Below, one piece after another: positions 8,010 through 17,098 of a stretch of 64,000 nucleotides of DNA. The DNA is from Saccharicrinis sp050589685. Its GTDB lineage: Bacteria; Bacteroidota; Bacteroidia; Bacteroidales; Marinilabiliaceae. Both the position numbers and the translations under genes were made by a program. The stretch lies in assembly GCF_050589685.1 (NCBI RefSeq), contig NZ_JBNGOS010000007.1, positions 124,001 to 188,000 of the forward strand. The letters run 5' to 3'. Every line of letters starts with the position of its first letter. Position 1 is the stretch's first letter. Under the pieces are notes generated by a model. It saw only the letters and a list, made by a program, of their open reading frames with translations, was not told where the DNA came from and ran no database searches.

Positions 8010-8387
8010 TCATGGGACAGGTTCATCATTACGTAAAATCTTCTCCATTTTTCGTCCTTTTGCCAATTCATCTACCAATTTGTCTAAATATCTTACTTGT
8101 TGGGTCAATGGATTATCTATTTCTTCAATTCGATAACCACATATTACGCCCTTAATGAGATGGGCATTAGGGTTCAGTTCCGCGTTATTAAAGAATGCTT
8201 CAAATGTTGCTTTCTCAGCAATAAGTTCTTGTACTTTGAATTCATCAAAACCGGTTAGCCACTCAATCACTTGATGCAGTTCTTCTTTTGTTCTTCCTTT
8301 CTTTTCGACCTTTGTCAAGTAATGAGGATAAACAGAAGCAAATGTCATTTTTGCTATTCGCTGGTTATGTTCAGATGTCACTTTCAT
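8010..8387 (-). CDS. DUF2200 family protein
   Basis: A 125-residue soluble protein. RIAKMTFASVYPHYLTKVEKKGRTKEELHQVIEWLTG (10-46), CGYRIEEIDNPLTQQVRYLDKLVDELAKG (83-111) and the preceding NPNAHLIKGVI are the conserved blocks of DUF2200, a small family of unknown function found in many phyla. Length is full for the family. It is one of three single minus-strand genes (with the two SRPBCC genes upstream), separated by untranslated spacers, which suggests separate acquisition. Reaction and partners are unknown. Confidence 0.85.
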   Translation of the reverse strand: MKVTSEHNQRIAKMTFASVYPHYLTKVEKKGRTKEELHQVIEWLTGFDEFKVQELIAEKATFEAFFNNAELNPNAHLIKGVICGYRIEEIDNPLTQQVRYLDKLVDELAKGRKMEKILRNDEPVP

Positions 8388-8406
8388 GATATATTAATTT
8401 TTACTG

Positions 8407-8856
8407 TCAGCCATTTTCATTTTTTCTCATAAAATCATATGCTCCCTTCCGAAGTTGTATTCCATATTCCAGATAGGCTTTCATGCAGGCAAGAAAATTT
8501 GCCCATCCCGCAGTATTACCAATAACCCATTTCAGGTTATGTTCATTAAATTCCTTTCCGCTTTCGGTAACTTTTACTACAGTACTTTTGTCAGGAAGAG
8601 ATTCTAATACCATGTTTACAACGGTTTCTGGATCCCAAACAAATGAAACTGAACGATTGGTTTCAATCTTAATTTCTTTCACTGGATACTTGTCGGCAAA
8701 TTCTGGAAATTTCCAAATCACTTCTTTTCCTGATTCCAGTCGTCCGCTACTTTCTGAAATAAAATATTGGGTCATTAGCATGGGATCTACAATCCCTTCA
8801 AAAACTTCTTCTATCGGTTTCTGAATTTGTAAAGTGGCTTGAGACATAAGTTTCAT
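8407..8856 (-). CDS. SRPBCC (AHSA1-type) domain protein
   Basis: A 149-residue protein of the START/Bet v1-like fold. SQATLQIQKPIEEVFEGIVDPMLMTQYFI gives the first strand and helix, the central WKFPEFADKYPVKEIKIETNRSVSFVWD the middle strands, and FNEHNLKWVIGNTAGWANFLACMKAYLEYG the long closing helix seen in the AHSA1 subgroup. The start is set at ATG 8856 (MKLMSQ); ATG 8847 is possible. The open frame continues upstream to 8994 but that part is hydrophobic and unlike the family. The fold binds hydrophobic ligands; the ligand here is unknown. It lies 19 bases upstream of the DUF2200 gene, so co-transcription is likely. Confidence 0.8.
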   Translation of the reverse strand: MKLMSQATLQIQKPIEEVFEGIVDPMLMTQYFISESSGRLESGKEVIWKFPEFADKYPVKEIKIETNRSVSFVWDPETVVNMVLESLPDKSTVVKVTESGKEFNEHNLKWVIGNTAGWANFLACMKAYLEYGIQLRKGAYDFMRKNENG

Positions 8857-9179
8857 CTTGATTTTTTTTAAATTATATAGATAAGATTTATTGCTAATTG
8901 GTCTCTTACAAATTGACGTTAACGCTGCGAATAGGGCTGTATTTAAAAGATAACAAATAAGCCCCCAAAATTCCTTAAATAGATAAAACAACAAATGTCT
9001 AATTTGTTTTGTTTTCTTTTGCGTGGGGAAACCCTAATACCCTGTTGACAAAACAGGTCGGCTTTGCAAGCTCTTTGTTAAAGACTGGGATTAAGCGCTG
9101 GCCCGTGAGGCTTTGACAATGGTGGCGTCCTTAAAACCATCGGTTTCTCCTTTGCCCCGGTTTTGTACGACATATTTTA
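8857..9179. other. 323-base spacer without gene
   Basis: No open frame with protein-like content was found. A small inverted repeat CCTGTT (9041-9046) / AACAGG (9052-9057) is present, and CGTTAACG at 8918-8925 is a short palindrome. It separates the two SRPBCC genes and should hold the promoter of the 8856 gene, which I could not locate. Confidence 0.5.
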
Positions 9180-9641
9180 TTATTTACTGGATTGTTTTTT
9201 TTCAGCTTCTTTTTTTAAGTCGTTAGAAAACTTTTCAAATGATTCATCAAAGGGAGGTATCATTTTAGAAAACAATGGAAATAATGGTCCACCAATTTTT
9301 TCTGACATAACAAAGTTTGTTTGTCCGTTTAAGTTTGGTGTCAATTTGTATTCTCGTTTACCCATAGCGTCACCCCAAACCAATCGTTTTTCTGGTTCAA
9401 ATACGCTAACGGAAAGTTTGAAAACTCTTTTTGGGTCAAGATACGATTTGAGTTGTATCTTTTCTCCAAGTGCAATTTTTCCATCAATGGAAATAATAGT
9501 TGAATTCCAATTAGGATAATCCTTTGCATGGGTTAGCAAGCCCCAAATTGTCTTAGGATCGGCTTGAATGTCGATACTTACAAAGGTTTCCCTGCTAAAT
9601 AACTTTTTGGTTGTCGTTGCTTTGCCATTTAACTTTGTCAT
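9180..9641 (-). CDS. SRPBCC domain protein
   Basis: A 153-residue START-like protein. FVSIDIQADPKTIWGLLTHAKDYPNWNSTI (20-49) is the classic first strand plus helix of the polyketide cyclase/dehydrase group, followed by alternating strands (KIQLKSYL, FKLSVSVFEPEKRLVWGD) and a closing helix rich in Lys/Glu. It is unrelated at sequence level to the SRPBCC protein 8407-8856 apart from the fold. No catalytic residues can be named. It stands as its own unit, with 69 bases to the large outer-membrane gene upstream. Confidence 0.78.
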   Translation of the reverse strand: MTKLNGKATTTKKLFSRETFVSIDIQADPKTIWGLLTHAKDYPNWNSTIISIDGKIALGEKIQLKSYLDPKRVFKLSVSVFEPEKRLVWGDAMGKREYKLTPNLNGQTNFVMSEKIGGPLFPLFSKMIPPFDESFEKFSNDLKKEAEKKQSSK

Positions 9642-9710
9642 GATCTTTTTATGTAATGTTAAAATTATATCTGTCGGTTAATATCTACACTGTTGCTAAA
9701 GCATTACTGG

Positions 9711-12659
9711 TTAGTGGCCAATAGAAAAACCCGAAATATTGATCCCCAATAAAAATTCATGCTTATTCTGATTCGTTTCCAGAAGTCTCGCATATCGATA
9801 TCCTACCGTAAACGGAAACATAAACCTACATGCATGAACTTCGCCCCTTAGTTCGAAACCGGTGGAACTGAAGTTTTTATTTACATCTACGATCTCGCCC
9901 GAAGTAAATTCAGTTTCCCGGAATGTTCTGGAATAGTCGTAAAACAGATTGGCTGTCACCCTTTTCAGGTAAATCACGCCCGACAGGTTTAAATCGGGAT
10001 TGCAAACCGGAAAAATATAATCTCCCTTAAACGAATACATCCGGTCGTTTGGCTTAGAATTATATCCTCTTGGAGCAGAAAAATAATTACCCAAAGTTTG
10101 GTGAAGCACTAATCCACCATCTTCATATTCATCCCCCATTGTTTTATGCTGATAACTATTATCAACCCGTATGGAATGATGCTTCATAAATCCTGGCAGG
10201 TAAACTCTTGAATATAATCCCAGTATTCCACCTGCATCCATATTGCCCCAGGGCGTACTTTGGTAAAGGACTTGCGCTATCTGCCCCCATCTGGTTGTCA
10301 CATCCCGTTCCGAACGACGCAATAGACGATGAAAATACAGTGAATATTCCAAGGTACGGTAGGCTATGTCAGGAACATTAATAATGTCCGTCTCGGTAAC
10401 CTCTCTGCCAAATCTATTCTCTGCCGTCCTTACAACATCAATATCATACCCCGTACGTTTCAATACGCCATATCCTATTGAGGGCTGCAGGTAGGTGCTA
10501 TATTTTCCTCTGGTAAGGTTAAACGGCAATGATATATCTAATTTTACTTCTGTCTGTATTCTTTTTTGATTGATACGATAAGCTATTGTGTCATCATTAT
10601 CAGTATATTTTATCCGGTCATCACCATGTTTCACTTCCAAATCAATTACGGGATACCATCCCTGGTATTTAAAGTTAAAATAATATTTTTCGAGACTTTT
10701 CTGCGCATCGGCATTCAATCCCAAAGAAGTACTTGCCGTGCCCAGTAAATTCTGTGATAAAGCCGTAACACCAGCACCAACCTGCTCATCGTTAACGTTT
10801 ATAAAACCTGGTGCCCAACTATGGAAGTTTAAAAGGTTCCATTTGGAATATTTCTTCACTTCATAATCGGAAACGGTATCTACCGAAGAAAATTCCGGTT
10901 TACGCATTTCCTGAGCAGATAATACCTCGTGCAGTTTTACAGAATAATCATTCACATTGTTCAACGGAATATTCAGGACTTCTTGCTTTTTAGCCATGAC
11001 CAATTGATACCCATTGGCCGTGTAATTGCAATACACCAAGACATTACCATCCATAATAGCCCCTGTTGATCCGTATTTGGATTGAGTAACCTGGCTTATC
11101 TCCCCATTTTTAACCGAATAAATTTCCTCGGTTCCACTATAGCCCGCAGTAAATAATATTTCATTATCCATTCCCCATTTAGGTAACGAGATATCCTGAA
11201 ATGACGGTTCTGTAATTCTTTCCCATTCTTCATTTTCCAAATCGAGCATCGCTATTTCCTTTCCTTCCGATGATAAGGCGATGCAAACAATCTTGGTTCC
11301 ATCCATACTCCACGATGGGGTAAACAAATAATTGTTATTACCATGTTGTAATTCTCGCAATACAGTTCCCGTCTTTTTATCCAGAATAACCAATCGATAA
11401 TTGTTTCTATTATCCACACGTACCGCAACAATATTTCTACCATCACTACTTAAAGCAGGTGAAAGGTAACGGGACTTGCGGGTAATTTTGGTAATTTTTT
11501 GGGTCGGCAGATGATAACATTTAATGACTGAAAACATCCTGTTTTCCCATCTGGGATCCGGCTCCAGTTCTGCCCAACACAATGTTTGATTGGCATATGA
11601 AAAGGGTTCGTTGTTTCTGCTTCCCGGAACGAACAAATCCCTCACTTCACCCCCCTTATCAACGCTCACAAAGCGGCTAACTTCTCCCGGCCCGGAGAGT
11701 TCTGCCGCATAGCTATCCTGGCCCAATGCAACCGGATACTGATAATTCACATAATCCATGGATAATTTTGTGATGTCCTCAAAACCACTTTTTTGCGTTA
11801 CACTATCCTGCCTCTCCCATTGTTGCTTTAATTCCCCAAAAGTACTTTGGTACAGATCTACTTTGTTTAAACTTGTAACTTTTTTCTGCCCCTGATTAAA
11901 AGGAGTGATGGCCAGGGGATTTCGACCTGTGTGGTAGAGCGCTTTTTCCCACACATCACTTCCGTACCTTGCCCGTGCTCCTGCTACCAGCTGGTAACCC
12001 ATTTCGTAATGGTTGGGCACATAATCCCTGTAAGAGCCAAACATCGCTTTTTCGTATGAATAGAGTCGTTTATCCATAATTTGCGCCCTTATGCCCTGTT
12101 CAAACCAGGGCGAACGGCCACGACCTGACTTGGTCAATGCTGTTTCCGCGACCACAGCATCACCCTCCAAAAACCACATAGGAACAAACAAACCCAACGA
12201 AGCGCCCACCGCCTGCTCACCTAAAATATAGGATAGCATCTTTGTAAAACCATCATTCAGCTTGTCCAATTGTACCACGTGCCTAAACTCGTGCAAGGCC
12301 AATTGCTGCAGCCAATCCTGTGCGTACATATGCTGGTTGGGGTTGTTGTACAGCTCTATTCGTTTGGGCGCCCACGACACAAATCCATTTGAATAAGCCG
12401 TCTCGCTGTGCACCAACACATTTATCCTGCGTGGCTTATGCTGTAATGAGTTACCTCCATATTTATACACCTCCTCCAATATCTTGGCTACATACTGTCC
12501 TTTTTCGGTAAACTCCCTGGGAAAAACAACCCTAAAGTTTTTTGTTTCAATCCTGTTCCATTTAATACTTGCCGGGTCAGCCCCCGATGTGTAATATTGC
12601 GATATTAAAACCTTTGGGAGTATAGCTATAAGAATAAATAACTTTTTATAAATGCGCAT
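9711..12659 (-). CDS. Outer-membrane gluzincin-like / TolB-type propeller / barrel protein
   Basis: A 982-residue protein with a cleavable signal (about 1-20). Residues 30-290 form a peptidase-MA-like domain: HEFRH at 123-127 is an HExxH zinc site and Glu165 in MWFLEGDAV is placed to be the third ligand. Residues 300-560 contain repeated propeller-type blades (SPALSSDGRNIVAVRV, TPSWSMDGTKIVCIAL, LPKWGMDNEILFTAG). Residues 600-982 are rich in alternating aromatic/polar strands and end in a hydrophobic strand, as in outer-membrane barrels. The combination is seen in Bacteroidota surface proteins of unknown function. Peptidase activity is plausible but unproven. Confidence 0.72.
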   Translation of the reverse strand: MRIYKKLFILIAILPKVLISQYYTSGADPASIKWNRIETKNFRVVFPREFTEKGQYVAKILEEVYKYGGNSLQHKPRRINVLVHSETAYSNGFVSWAPKRIELYNNPNQHMYAQDWLQQLALHEFRHVVQLDKLNDGFTKMLSYILGEQAVGASLGLFVPMWFLEGDAVVAETALTKSGRGRSPWFEQGIRAQIMDKRLYSYEKAMFGSYRDYVPNHYEMGYQLVAGARARYGSDVWEKALYHTGRNPLAITPFNQGQKKVTSLNKVDLYQSTFGELKQQWERQDSVTQKSGFEDITKLSMDYVNYQYPVALGQDSYAAELSGPGEVSRFVSVDKGGEVRDLFVPGSRNNEPFSYANQTLCWAELEPDPRWENRMFSVIKCYHLPTQKITKITRKSRYLSPALSSDGRNIVAVRVDNRNNYRLVILDKKTGTVLRELQHGNNNYLFTPSWSMDGTKIVCIALSSEGKEIAMLDLENEEWERITEPSFQDISLPKWGMDNEILFTAGYSGTEEIYSVKNGEISQVTQSKYGSTGAIMDGNVLVYCNYTANGYQLVMAKKQEVLNIPLNNVNDYSVKLHEVLSAQEMRKPEFSSVDTVSDYEVKKYSKWNLLNFHSWAPGFINVNDEQVGAGVTALSQNLLGTASTSLGLNADAQKSLEKYYFNFKYQGWYPVIDLEVKHGDDRIKYTDNDDTIAYRINQKRIQTEVKLDISLPFNLTRGKYSTYLQPSIGYGVLKRTGYDIDVVRTAENRFGREVTETDIINVPDIAYRTLEYSLYFHRLLRRSERDVTTRWGQIAQVLYQSTPWGNMDAGGILGLYSRVYLPGFMKHHSIRVDNSYQHKTMGDEYEDGGLVLHQTLGNYFSAPRGYNSKPNDRMYSFKGDYIFPVCNPDLNLSGVIYLKRVTANLFYDYSRTFRETEFTSGEIVDVNKNFSSTGFELRGEVHACRFMFPFTVGYRYARLLETNQNKHEFLLGINISGFSIGH

Positions 12660-12756
12660 TTAGTTAGTTTTATGCTTCTCGAATTACGTTGACACTAATT
12701 CAAATAAGTACACAAATAACAAAAAAAAATGATTCGATAGTCATTATTTCTCATAA

Positions 12757-12786
12757 GACGCACATTCATACCTTTGGTTTAACAAA
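12757..12786 (+). promoter_or_regulatory. Putative promoter of the GH13 gene
   Basis: TACCTTTG at 12779-12786 matches the -7 consensus TAnnTTTG; TTTC at 12757-12760 sits 18 bp upstream as an imperfect -33 box. It lies in the divergent spacer between the barrel protein and the GH13 gene, facing the latter. Confidence 0.45.
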
Positions 12787-12922
12787 CATTTCAATAAACC
12801 AACAATTATTTTTCGTGGGTTCAATCAAAAATAAGGCACAACCATTCATTAAAAAATGTATTTTTATCGCTTTATTGCTAATCCCTGCAAAATTCAATAA
12901 CCAGAATTAATTGATCAACCAC

Positions 12923-14611
12923 ATGAACAAAATAATTATATACCAAGTACTTACACGGCTTTTCGGAAACAAAATACGTACCAACAAAAAACATGGTAAT
13001 ATCGAAGAAAATGGGTGTGGTAAGATGAATGATTTTACGCAAAAGGCGCTGCGTGAAATTAAAGAACTTGGAACAACTCATATTTGGTACACGGGCATTA
13101 TTGAACATGCTATAGTCACTGACTATAGTCAATACAATATAGCCAAAGATTACCCTGAAGTAATTAAAGGAAAAGCAGGTTCGCCCTATGCCATAAAAGA
13201 TTACTATGATGTTAACCCGGACCTGGCGGTTGATGTAGATAACCGAATAAAGGAGTTTGAGAAGCTTGTTGACAGAAGCCACCAGGAAGATTTAAAGGTA
13301 ATTATTGACTTTGTGCCCAATCACCTGGCCAGGAATTATGTTTCCGATGTTAAACCTGATGGAGTCAGAGATTTTGGAGAAGACGATAACACAAATGTTA
13401 ATTTCGACATCAATAACAACTTTTACTATTTGCCCGGCGAAGAGTTTGACGGCCCCGTTACAGCCAGAGGAGCGGAACATCTTATCGAGAATCCCGCTAA
13501 AGTAACAGGTAACGATTGCTTATCAGCCAAGCCGGGGATAAACGACTGGTACGAAACAGTTAAGCTGAATTACGGAATTGATATATTCAAAAACCGGGAG
13601 AAGCACTTTGACCCGATACCGGATACCTGGCAAAAGATGCTGGATATATTATTATACTGGTCGGCAAAAAAAATAGATGGTTTTAGGTGCGATATGGCTG
13701 AGATGGTACCTGTGGAGTTCTGGCACTGGGTTATCCCAAAAGTAAAGGAACAATACCCACAGGTGGATTTTATCGCGGAAGTATACAATCCGGATTTGTA
13801 CAGACAGTATATCACTTATGGTGGTTTTGATTACCTCTACGACAAGGTGGGTATGTACGACACACTCAAAAACATCATTCAAGGACACGAAAAACCTTCG
13901 GCAATAACCAAGGCGTGGGACGTGTTAAACGGAATTCATCAGCATATGCTCTTCTTTTTGGAGAACCATGACGAACAACGGATCGCCTCCCCTTTTTTCG
14001 CAGGCAATGCACATAAAGCAATCCCTGCCATGGTTGTTTCCGGGGCCATCTATTCTAACCCATTGATGCTTTATTTCGGACAGGAATTGGGCGAGGAAGG
14101 CATGGATAACGAAGGGTATAGCGGAGCAGACGGAAGAACAACCATATTTGATTATTGGGGCGTTCAATTATTTCAGGATTGGGTGAACGATGGCAACTAC
14201 GATGGCGGACAGCTTTCTGAGGAAGCAACTGAATTAAGAAGGTGGCATAAAAACTTTTTAAACGTCATAAGAAACAACGAAGCCATTAACCATGGCAAAT
14301 TTTACGACCTAATGTGGTCGAATGAAGACAATGTCGCTTTTGATAGTACGAAATTATTTGCTTTCTTACGCTATCATAACAAGAAAATATTACTGGTCAT
14401 CGTTAATTTCTCCGGCGAGAAATTTCAGGGTAGAATAAAAATACCCGCTCATGCATTCTTCACCATGGGCACCGAAAGCCAAAAATTCTTTAGAGGGCTT
14501 GACATCCTTAGCCCTAAAAACAAAATTAGTTTCCCGCAGGAAGTGGCGATAGCCAACGGTGCCGGCTTTAAAATAGAACCTTATTCGGGCAGAATGTACC
14601 AGCTGCAATAG
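12923..14611 (+). CDS. GH13 alpha-amylase family enzyme, cytoplasmic
   Basis: A 562-residue retaining glycoside hydrolase or transglycosylase acting on alpha-glucans or alpha-glucosides. The four GH13 blocks are present: DFVPNH (129-134), GFRCDMAEM (253-261, nucleophile Asp257), FIAEVY (283-288, acid/base Glu286) and FLENHDEQ (345-352, Asp350). There is no signal peptide; the protein opens NKIIIYQVLTRLFGN, a typical first strand of the barrel. The ATG at 12923 is preferred over an upstream TTG at 12911. It is a single gene with its own promoter and no glycogen or maltose neighbours, so the natural substrate cannot be told from context. Confidence 0.88.
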   Translation: MNKIIIYQVLTRLFGNKIRTNKKHGNIEENGCGKMNDFTQKALREIKELGTTHIWYTGIIEHAIVTDYSQYNIAKDYPEVIKGKAGSPYAIKDYYDVNPDLAVDVDNRIKEFEKLVDRSHQEDLKVIIDFVPNHLARNYVSDVKPDGVRDFGEDDNTNVNFDINNNFYYLPGEEFDGPVTARGAEHLIENPAKVTGNDCLSAKPGINDWYETVKLNYGIDIFKNREKHFDPIPDTWQKMLDILLYWSAKKIDGFRCDMAEMVPVEFWHWVIPKVKEQYPQVDFIAEVYNPDLYRQYITYGGFDYLYDKVGMYDTLKNIIQGHEKPSAITKAWDVLNGIHQHMLFFLENHDEQRIASPFFAGNAHKAIPAMVVSGAIYSNPLMLYFGQELGEEGMDNEGYSGADGRTTIFDYWGVQLFQDWVNDGNYDGGQLSEEATELRRWHKNFLNVIRNNEAINHGKFYDLMWSNEDNVAFDSTKLFAFLRYHNKKILLVIVNFSGEKFQGRIKIPAHAFFTMGTESQKFFRGLDILSPKNKISFPQEVAIANGAGFKIEPYSGRMYQLQ

Positions 14612-14744
14612 ATACCCAAACGTACCTATATTCTATTTATATGCGATTTAAATTGGATGCCAATACATTTATCCGCTTTTAAAACTGAATCTAAAATGGT
14701 ATATTATTCGGGTATTTGTTTAATCAGTAATTGGAGGACCACTC

Positions 14745-15068
14745 ATGGCAAACGTTGATTTATCCGTAAAAATTTCATTAGACGACTCCCAGTTTATTCA
14801 AGTGGGAGAGCATATCTATACCACTTTGGAATGTATTAACAACGAAGAGCAAAGTATACATTTTATTGAAGAAAAGTGTCTTCATATTCTCAAAAAATTT
14901 GAAGGTAGACTGACCGACAAAATCATTAAAGATTGGCTTATTTTATCCAAAGCTTTGGATCAAACCTGCGGTTACTCCAACCGATGGGACGACGATAAAA
15001 TTATCGAAGAATTAATTCGAGGTGAAGAACATCCTGTTTCGTGGTATGTTCAAAATTGCTGCGCATAA
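14745..15068 (+). CDS. Small hypothetical protein
   Basis: A 107-residue soluble protein that I do not recognise. It has no signal peptide or membrane segment, is acidic, and is predicted mainly helical after residue 40. Four cysteines are spaced as C30, C45, and a late group ending YVQNCCA. The start ATG follows GGAGGACCACTC, an unusually purine-rich, Shine-Dalgarno-like stretch (GGAGG at 14732-14736) for this phylum. It is transcribed alone, converging on the metallophosphoesterase gene. Confidence 0.5.
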   Translation: MANVDLSVKISLDDSQFIQVGEHIYTTLECINNEEQSIHFIEEKCLHILKKFEGRLTDKIIKDWLILSKALDQTCGYSNRWDDDKIIEELIRGEEHPVSWYVQNCCA

Positions 15069-15089
15069 ATACGCATTGGTTCATTAGGC

Positions 15090-15130
15090 ATTGGTCATTG
15101 GTTAAATCCATACATATACTTCTGACCAAT
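15090..15130. repeat. Inverted repeat between convergent genes
   Basis: ATTGGTCA (15090-15097) is complementary to TGACCAAT (15123-15130), with further ATTGGT and ACTATTGACCA copies around. It sits between the convergent small gene and the phosphoesterase gene and could act as a shared terminator, though no T-run is present. Confidence 0.4.
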
Positions 15131-15144
15131 AACTATTGACCATT

Positions 15145-16431
15145 TTACATCGGCTCCGTACCGATTGGACCTTTGGCCAATTCAAGTACAGTGATCTCCG
15201 GGTGCATACCAATACGTGCCGGCATTCCTAAAAAGCCCAGCCCGCGATTAACGTACATATATTGGTTTTTATGCTGATAAAGACCATCCCAACGTTTAAA
15301 TTTATATTTGGCCGGACTCCACCTAAACCCTCTCCAGTCAATGCCGAACTGCATACCATGGGTATGGCCGGCCAACGTTAAATCATAATCGGTTTTATCG
15401 GTTACCTCAGCATCCCAATGGTCGGGATCGTGCGACAACAATACTTTAAAGGGGTAGTTTTCGGTTCCTTTCATGGCTTTCTGTAAATCGCCATACCTTG
15501 GAAATGGATCATTCCCCCAATTCTCCACACCTGTAACAGCAATCTCCTCTCCATCAATATCCAACGCAACCGATTGATCCCTTAGCAACCTGAATCCGAA
15601 TTTCCTGTGTGCATCGACAATTCCTTTAAAATTCTTTTCCTTTTCTTTGGCATCGGCCCAGTCGGTATAATCTCCATAGTCGTGGTTACCTAATATGGAA
15701 AATTTACCATACTTAGCCTTCAGTCGACTAAATACCTTTTCCCAACCCAGTGTTTCCTCGTAAAAGTTATTCACCAAATCACCAGTAAAGAAAATGGCGT
15801 CGGCTTGCTCATTATTAATAATATCTACAATCCCTTCCAGTTTATAATAGTTACTGGCGAAGGAACCCAAGTGTACATCGGATATATGGACAATTTTGAA
15901 ACCGTCGAAAGCAGTTGGAAGATTAGGAAAATTTAACCGTTGATGGCGAGTAAAAAAGTTAAAACGCCCCTTGTGCATTCCAAACAGTAAGGAGACAAAT
16001 GGCGCAGTGGCAAAAATTATTCCTACCTGACTTAAAAATTTCTTCCTGCTGATTTTGGGATATCTAATAGTAGTTTGCTCTTTGGAGTATCTTTTGTTTT
16101 TGACGGTTTCAATAACCCTTGAGAATAGTAATATCACAAAATAGTAAAACAAAAAGAATATCTTGGGCAGGTATATTAAAGCAAATATGATATTTGCAAT
16201 CATAAACCAGAGGTAAAACTCGAATGATGCAGCTGAACGAATCTGAAGCGCAAAAAATAAGTATGAAAGAATTTCCAGAGCTGGAAACACACCTAAAAGT
16301 ACTATGCCGATCCACTTGTAGTGCTTGTTATCAACATCCTCCCGCTCTCTCTTCCAAACCCAAAGCCCCAATAAATCAACAATGGCAATAAAAACCGCAA
16401 TAATTAAAAAACCTGATATTGTTATCTTCAT
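15145..16431 (-). CDS. Membrane-anchored metallophosphoesterase
   Basis: A 428-residue protein: four to five hydrophobic helices in residues 5-150, then a calcineurin-like phosphoesterase domain with all metal motifs: DVH (185-187), GDLVNN (217-222), GNHDY (249-253), SHDPDHW (333-339) and GHTHG (355-359). The layout matches the YaeI/YkuE-type membrane phosphoesterases, some of which act on lipid pyrophosphates such as UDP-diacylglucosamine; the substrate here is unknown. The catalytic domain follows the last helix, and its side of the membrane cannot be fixed by eye. Single gene, convergent with the small gene at 14745. Confidence 0.88.
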   Translation of the reverse strand: MKITISGFLIIAVFIAIVDLLGLWVWKREREDVDNKHYKWIGIVLLGVFPALEILSYLFFALQIRSAASFEFYLWFMIANIIFALIYLPKIFFLFYYFVILLFSRVIETVKNKRYSKEQTTIRYPKISRKKFLSQVGIIFATAPFVSLLFGMHKGRFNFFTRHQRLNFPNLPTAFDGFKIVHISDVHLGSFASNYYKLEGIVDIINNEQADAIFFTGDLVNNFYEETLGWEKVFSRLKAKYGKFSILGNHDYGDYTDWADAKEKEKNFKGIVDAHRKFGFRLLRDQSVALDIDGEEIAVTGVENWGNDPFPRYGDLQKAMKGTENYPFKVLLSHDPDHWDAEVTDKTDYDLTLAGHTHGMQFGIDWRGFRWSPAKYKFKRWDGLYQHKNQYMYVNRGLGFLGMPARIGMHPEITVLELAKGPIGTEPM

Positions 16432-16581
16432 CTCAACATTAAAAATTACCCCACATCATTGCTAAAATACCCAGTTCTCCAAATCCAGGCAATATTACGG
16501 AATAATCACTTAATGTTGTATTAATAAAAGTTAAAGTGTAATAAATTAATTTTCATCGGAATCATTCGAATAATTAAAAGG

Positions 16582-16836
16582 CTAATTAAGTCCTTTTTCG
16601 ATGGGAGAGAATTTTTCAGTTTTAAACCCCGTTTGTTCCCTTTCGTAAATACAAATATGATGACGACTAACTAAATTGTTTCGATCGTTCTCCGATAATC
16701 TTTTCCAAAACTCAAACCTTTCCTTCAGGTCAAGCTGGCGTACCTCACCAAAACCACAGTTACATGCCTGTTCTTTTAACGGACAATCGAACAACAACCC
16801 TGTATAATCCATTATTTCGTCATTTATACTACTCAT
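16582..16836 (-). CDS. Small cysteine-containing hypothetical protein
   Basis: An 84-residue protein starting MSSINDEIMDYTG at ATG 16836; an in-frame ATG at 16893 would add 19 residues of different character and is less likely. It contains CPLKEQACNCGFGEVR, three close cysteines that could bind metal, then a conserved-looking helix (DLKERFEFWKRLSENDRNNLVSRHHICIYERE). I have a loose memory of similar short Bacteroidota proteins without known function. No neighbours suggest a role. Confidence 0.5.
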   Translation of the reverse strand: MSSINDEIMDYTGLLFDCPLKEQACNCGFGEVRQLDLKERFEFWKRLSENDRNNLVSRHHICIYEREQTGFKTEKFSPIEKGLN

Positions 16837-17037
16837 TTCCAATATCCAGTTTATGCCAAGCCCAAAGAATTCTGCCAATAACGCTTTACGCATTAACCTT
16901 GGCTAATTTAGAATGAATAACTTTACCATCCAAGTCAATTAGTCTAAAAATATATTGCTTTAATCATCAATTACATAACGTTTCTCACAAAGCGTTTATT
17001 GCGTGCATTAATTAAAAGTTATTTTTTGGATAGATGC

Positions 17038-17070
17038 AAAAAAAAACTCCGAAGATTTACCTCCGGAGTT
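17038..17070 (-). terminator. Intrinsic terminator of the DUF4861/kduD transcript
   Basis: On the minus strand AACTCCG pairs with CGGAGTT (arms 17064-17070 and 17045-17051), followed by a run of T opposite the A-tract 17038-17046. It lies 28 bases after the stop of the DUF4861 gene. This is the clearest intrinsic terminator in the window. Confidence 0.8.
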
Positions 17071-17098
17071 GTCCTGTTTTATTCAGAAAATCATAATA

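Noticed and set aside
8918..8925. Integron attC-like CGTTAACG near DUF2200 and SRPBCC genes
   Set aside because: Does not fit the RYYYAAC/GTTRRRY core pair and no matching second core or integrase was found.
12878..13282. 134-codon minus-strand frame at the GH13 start
   Set aside because: Lies over conserved GH13 sequence and has no recognisable features.
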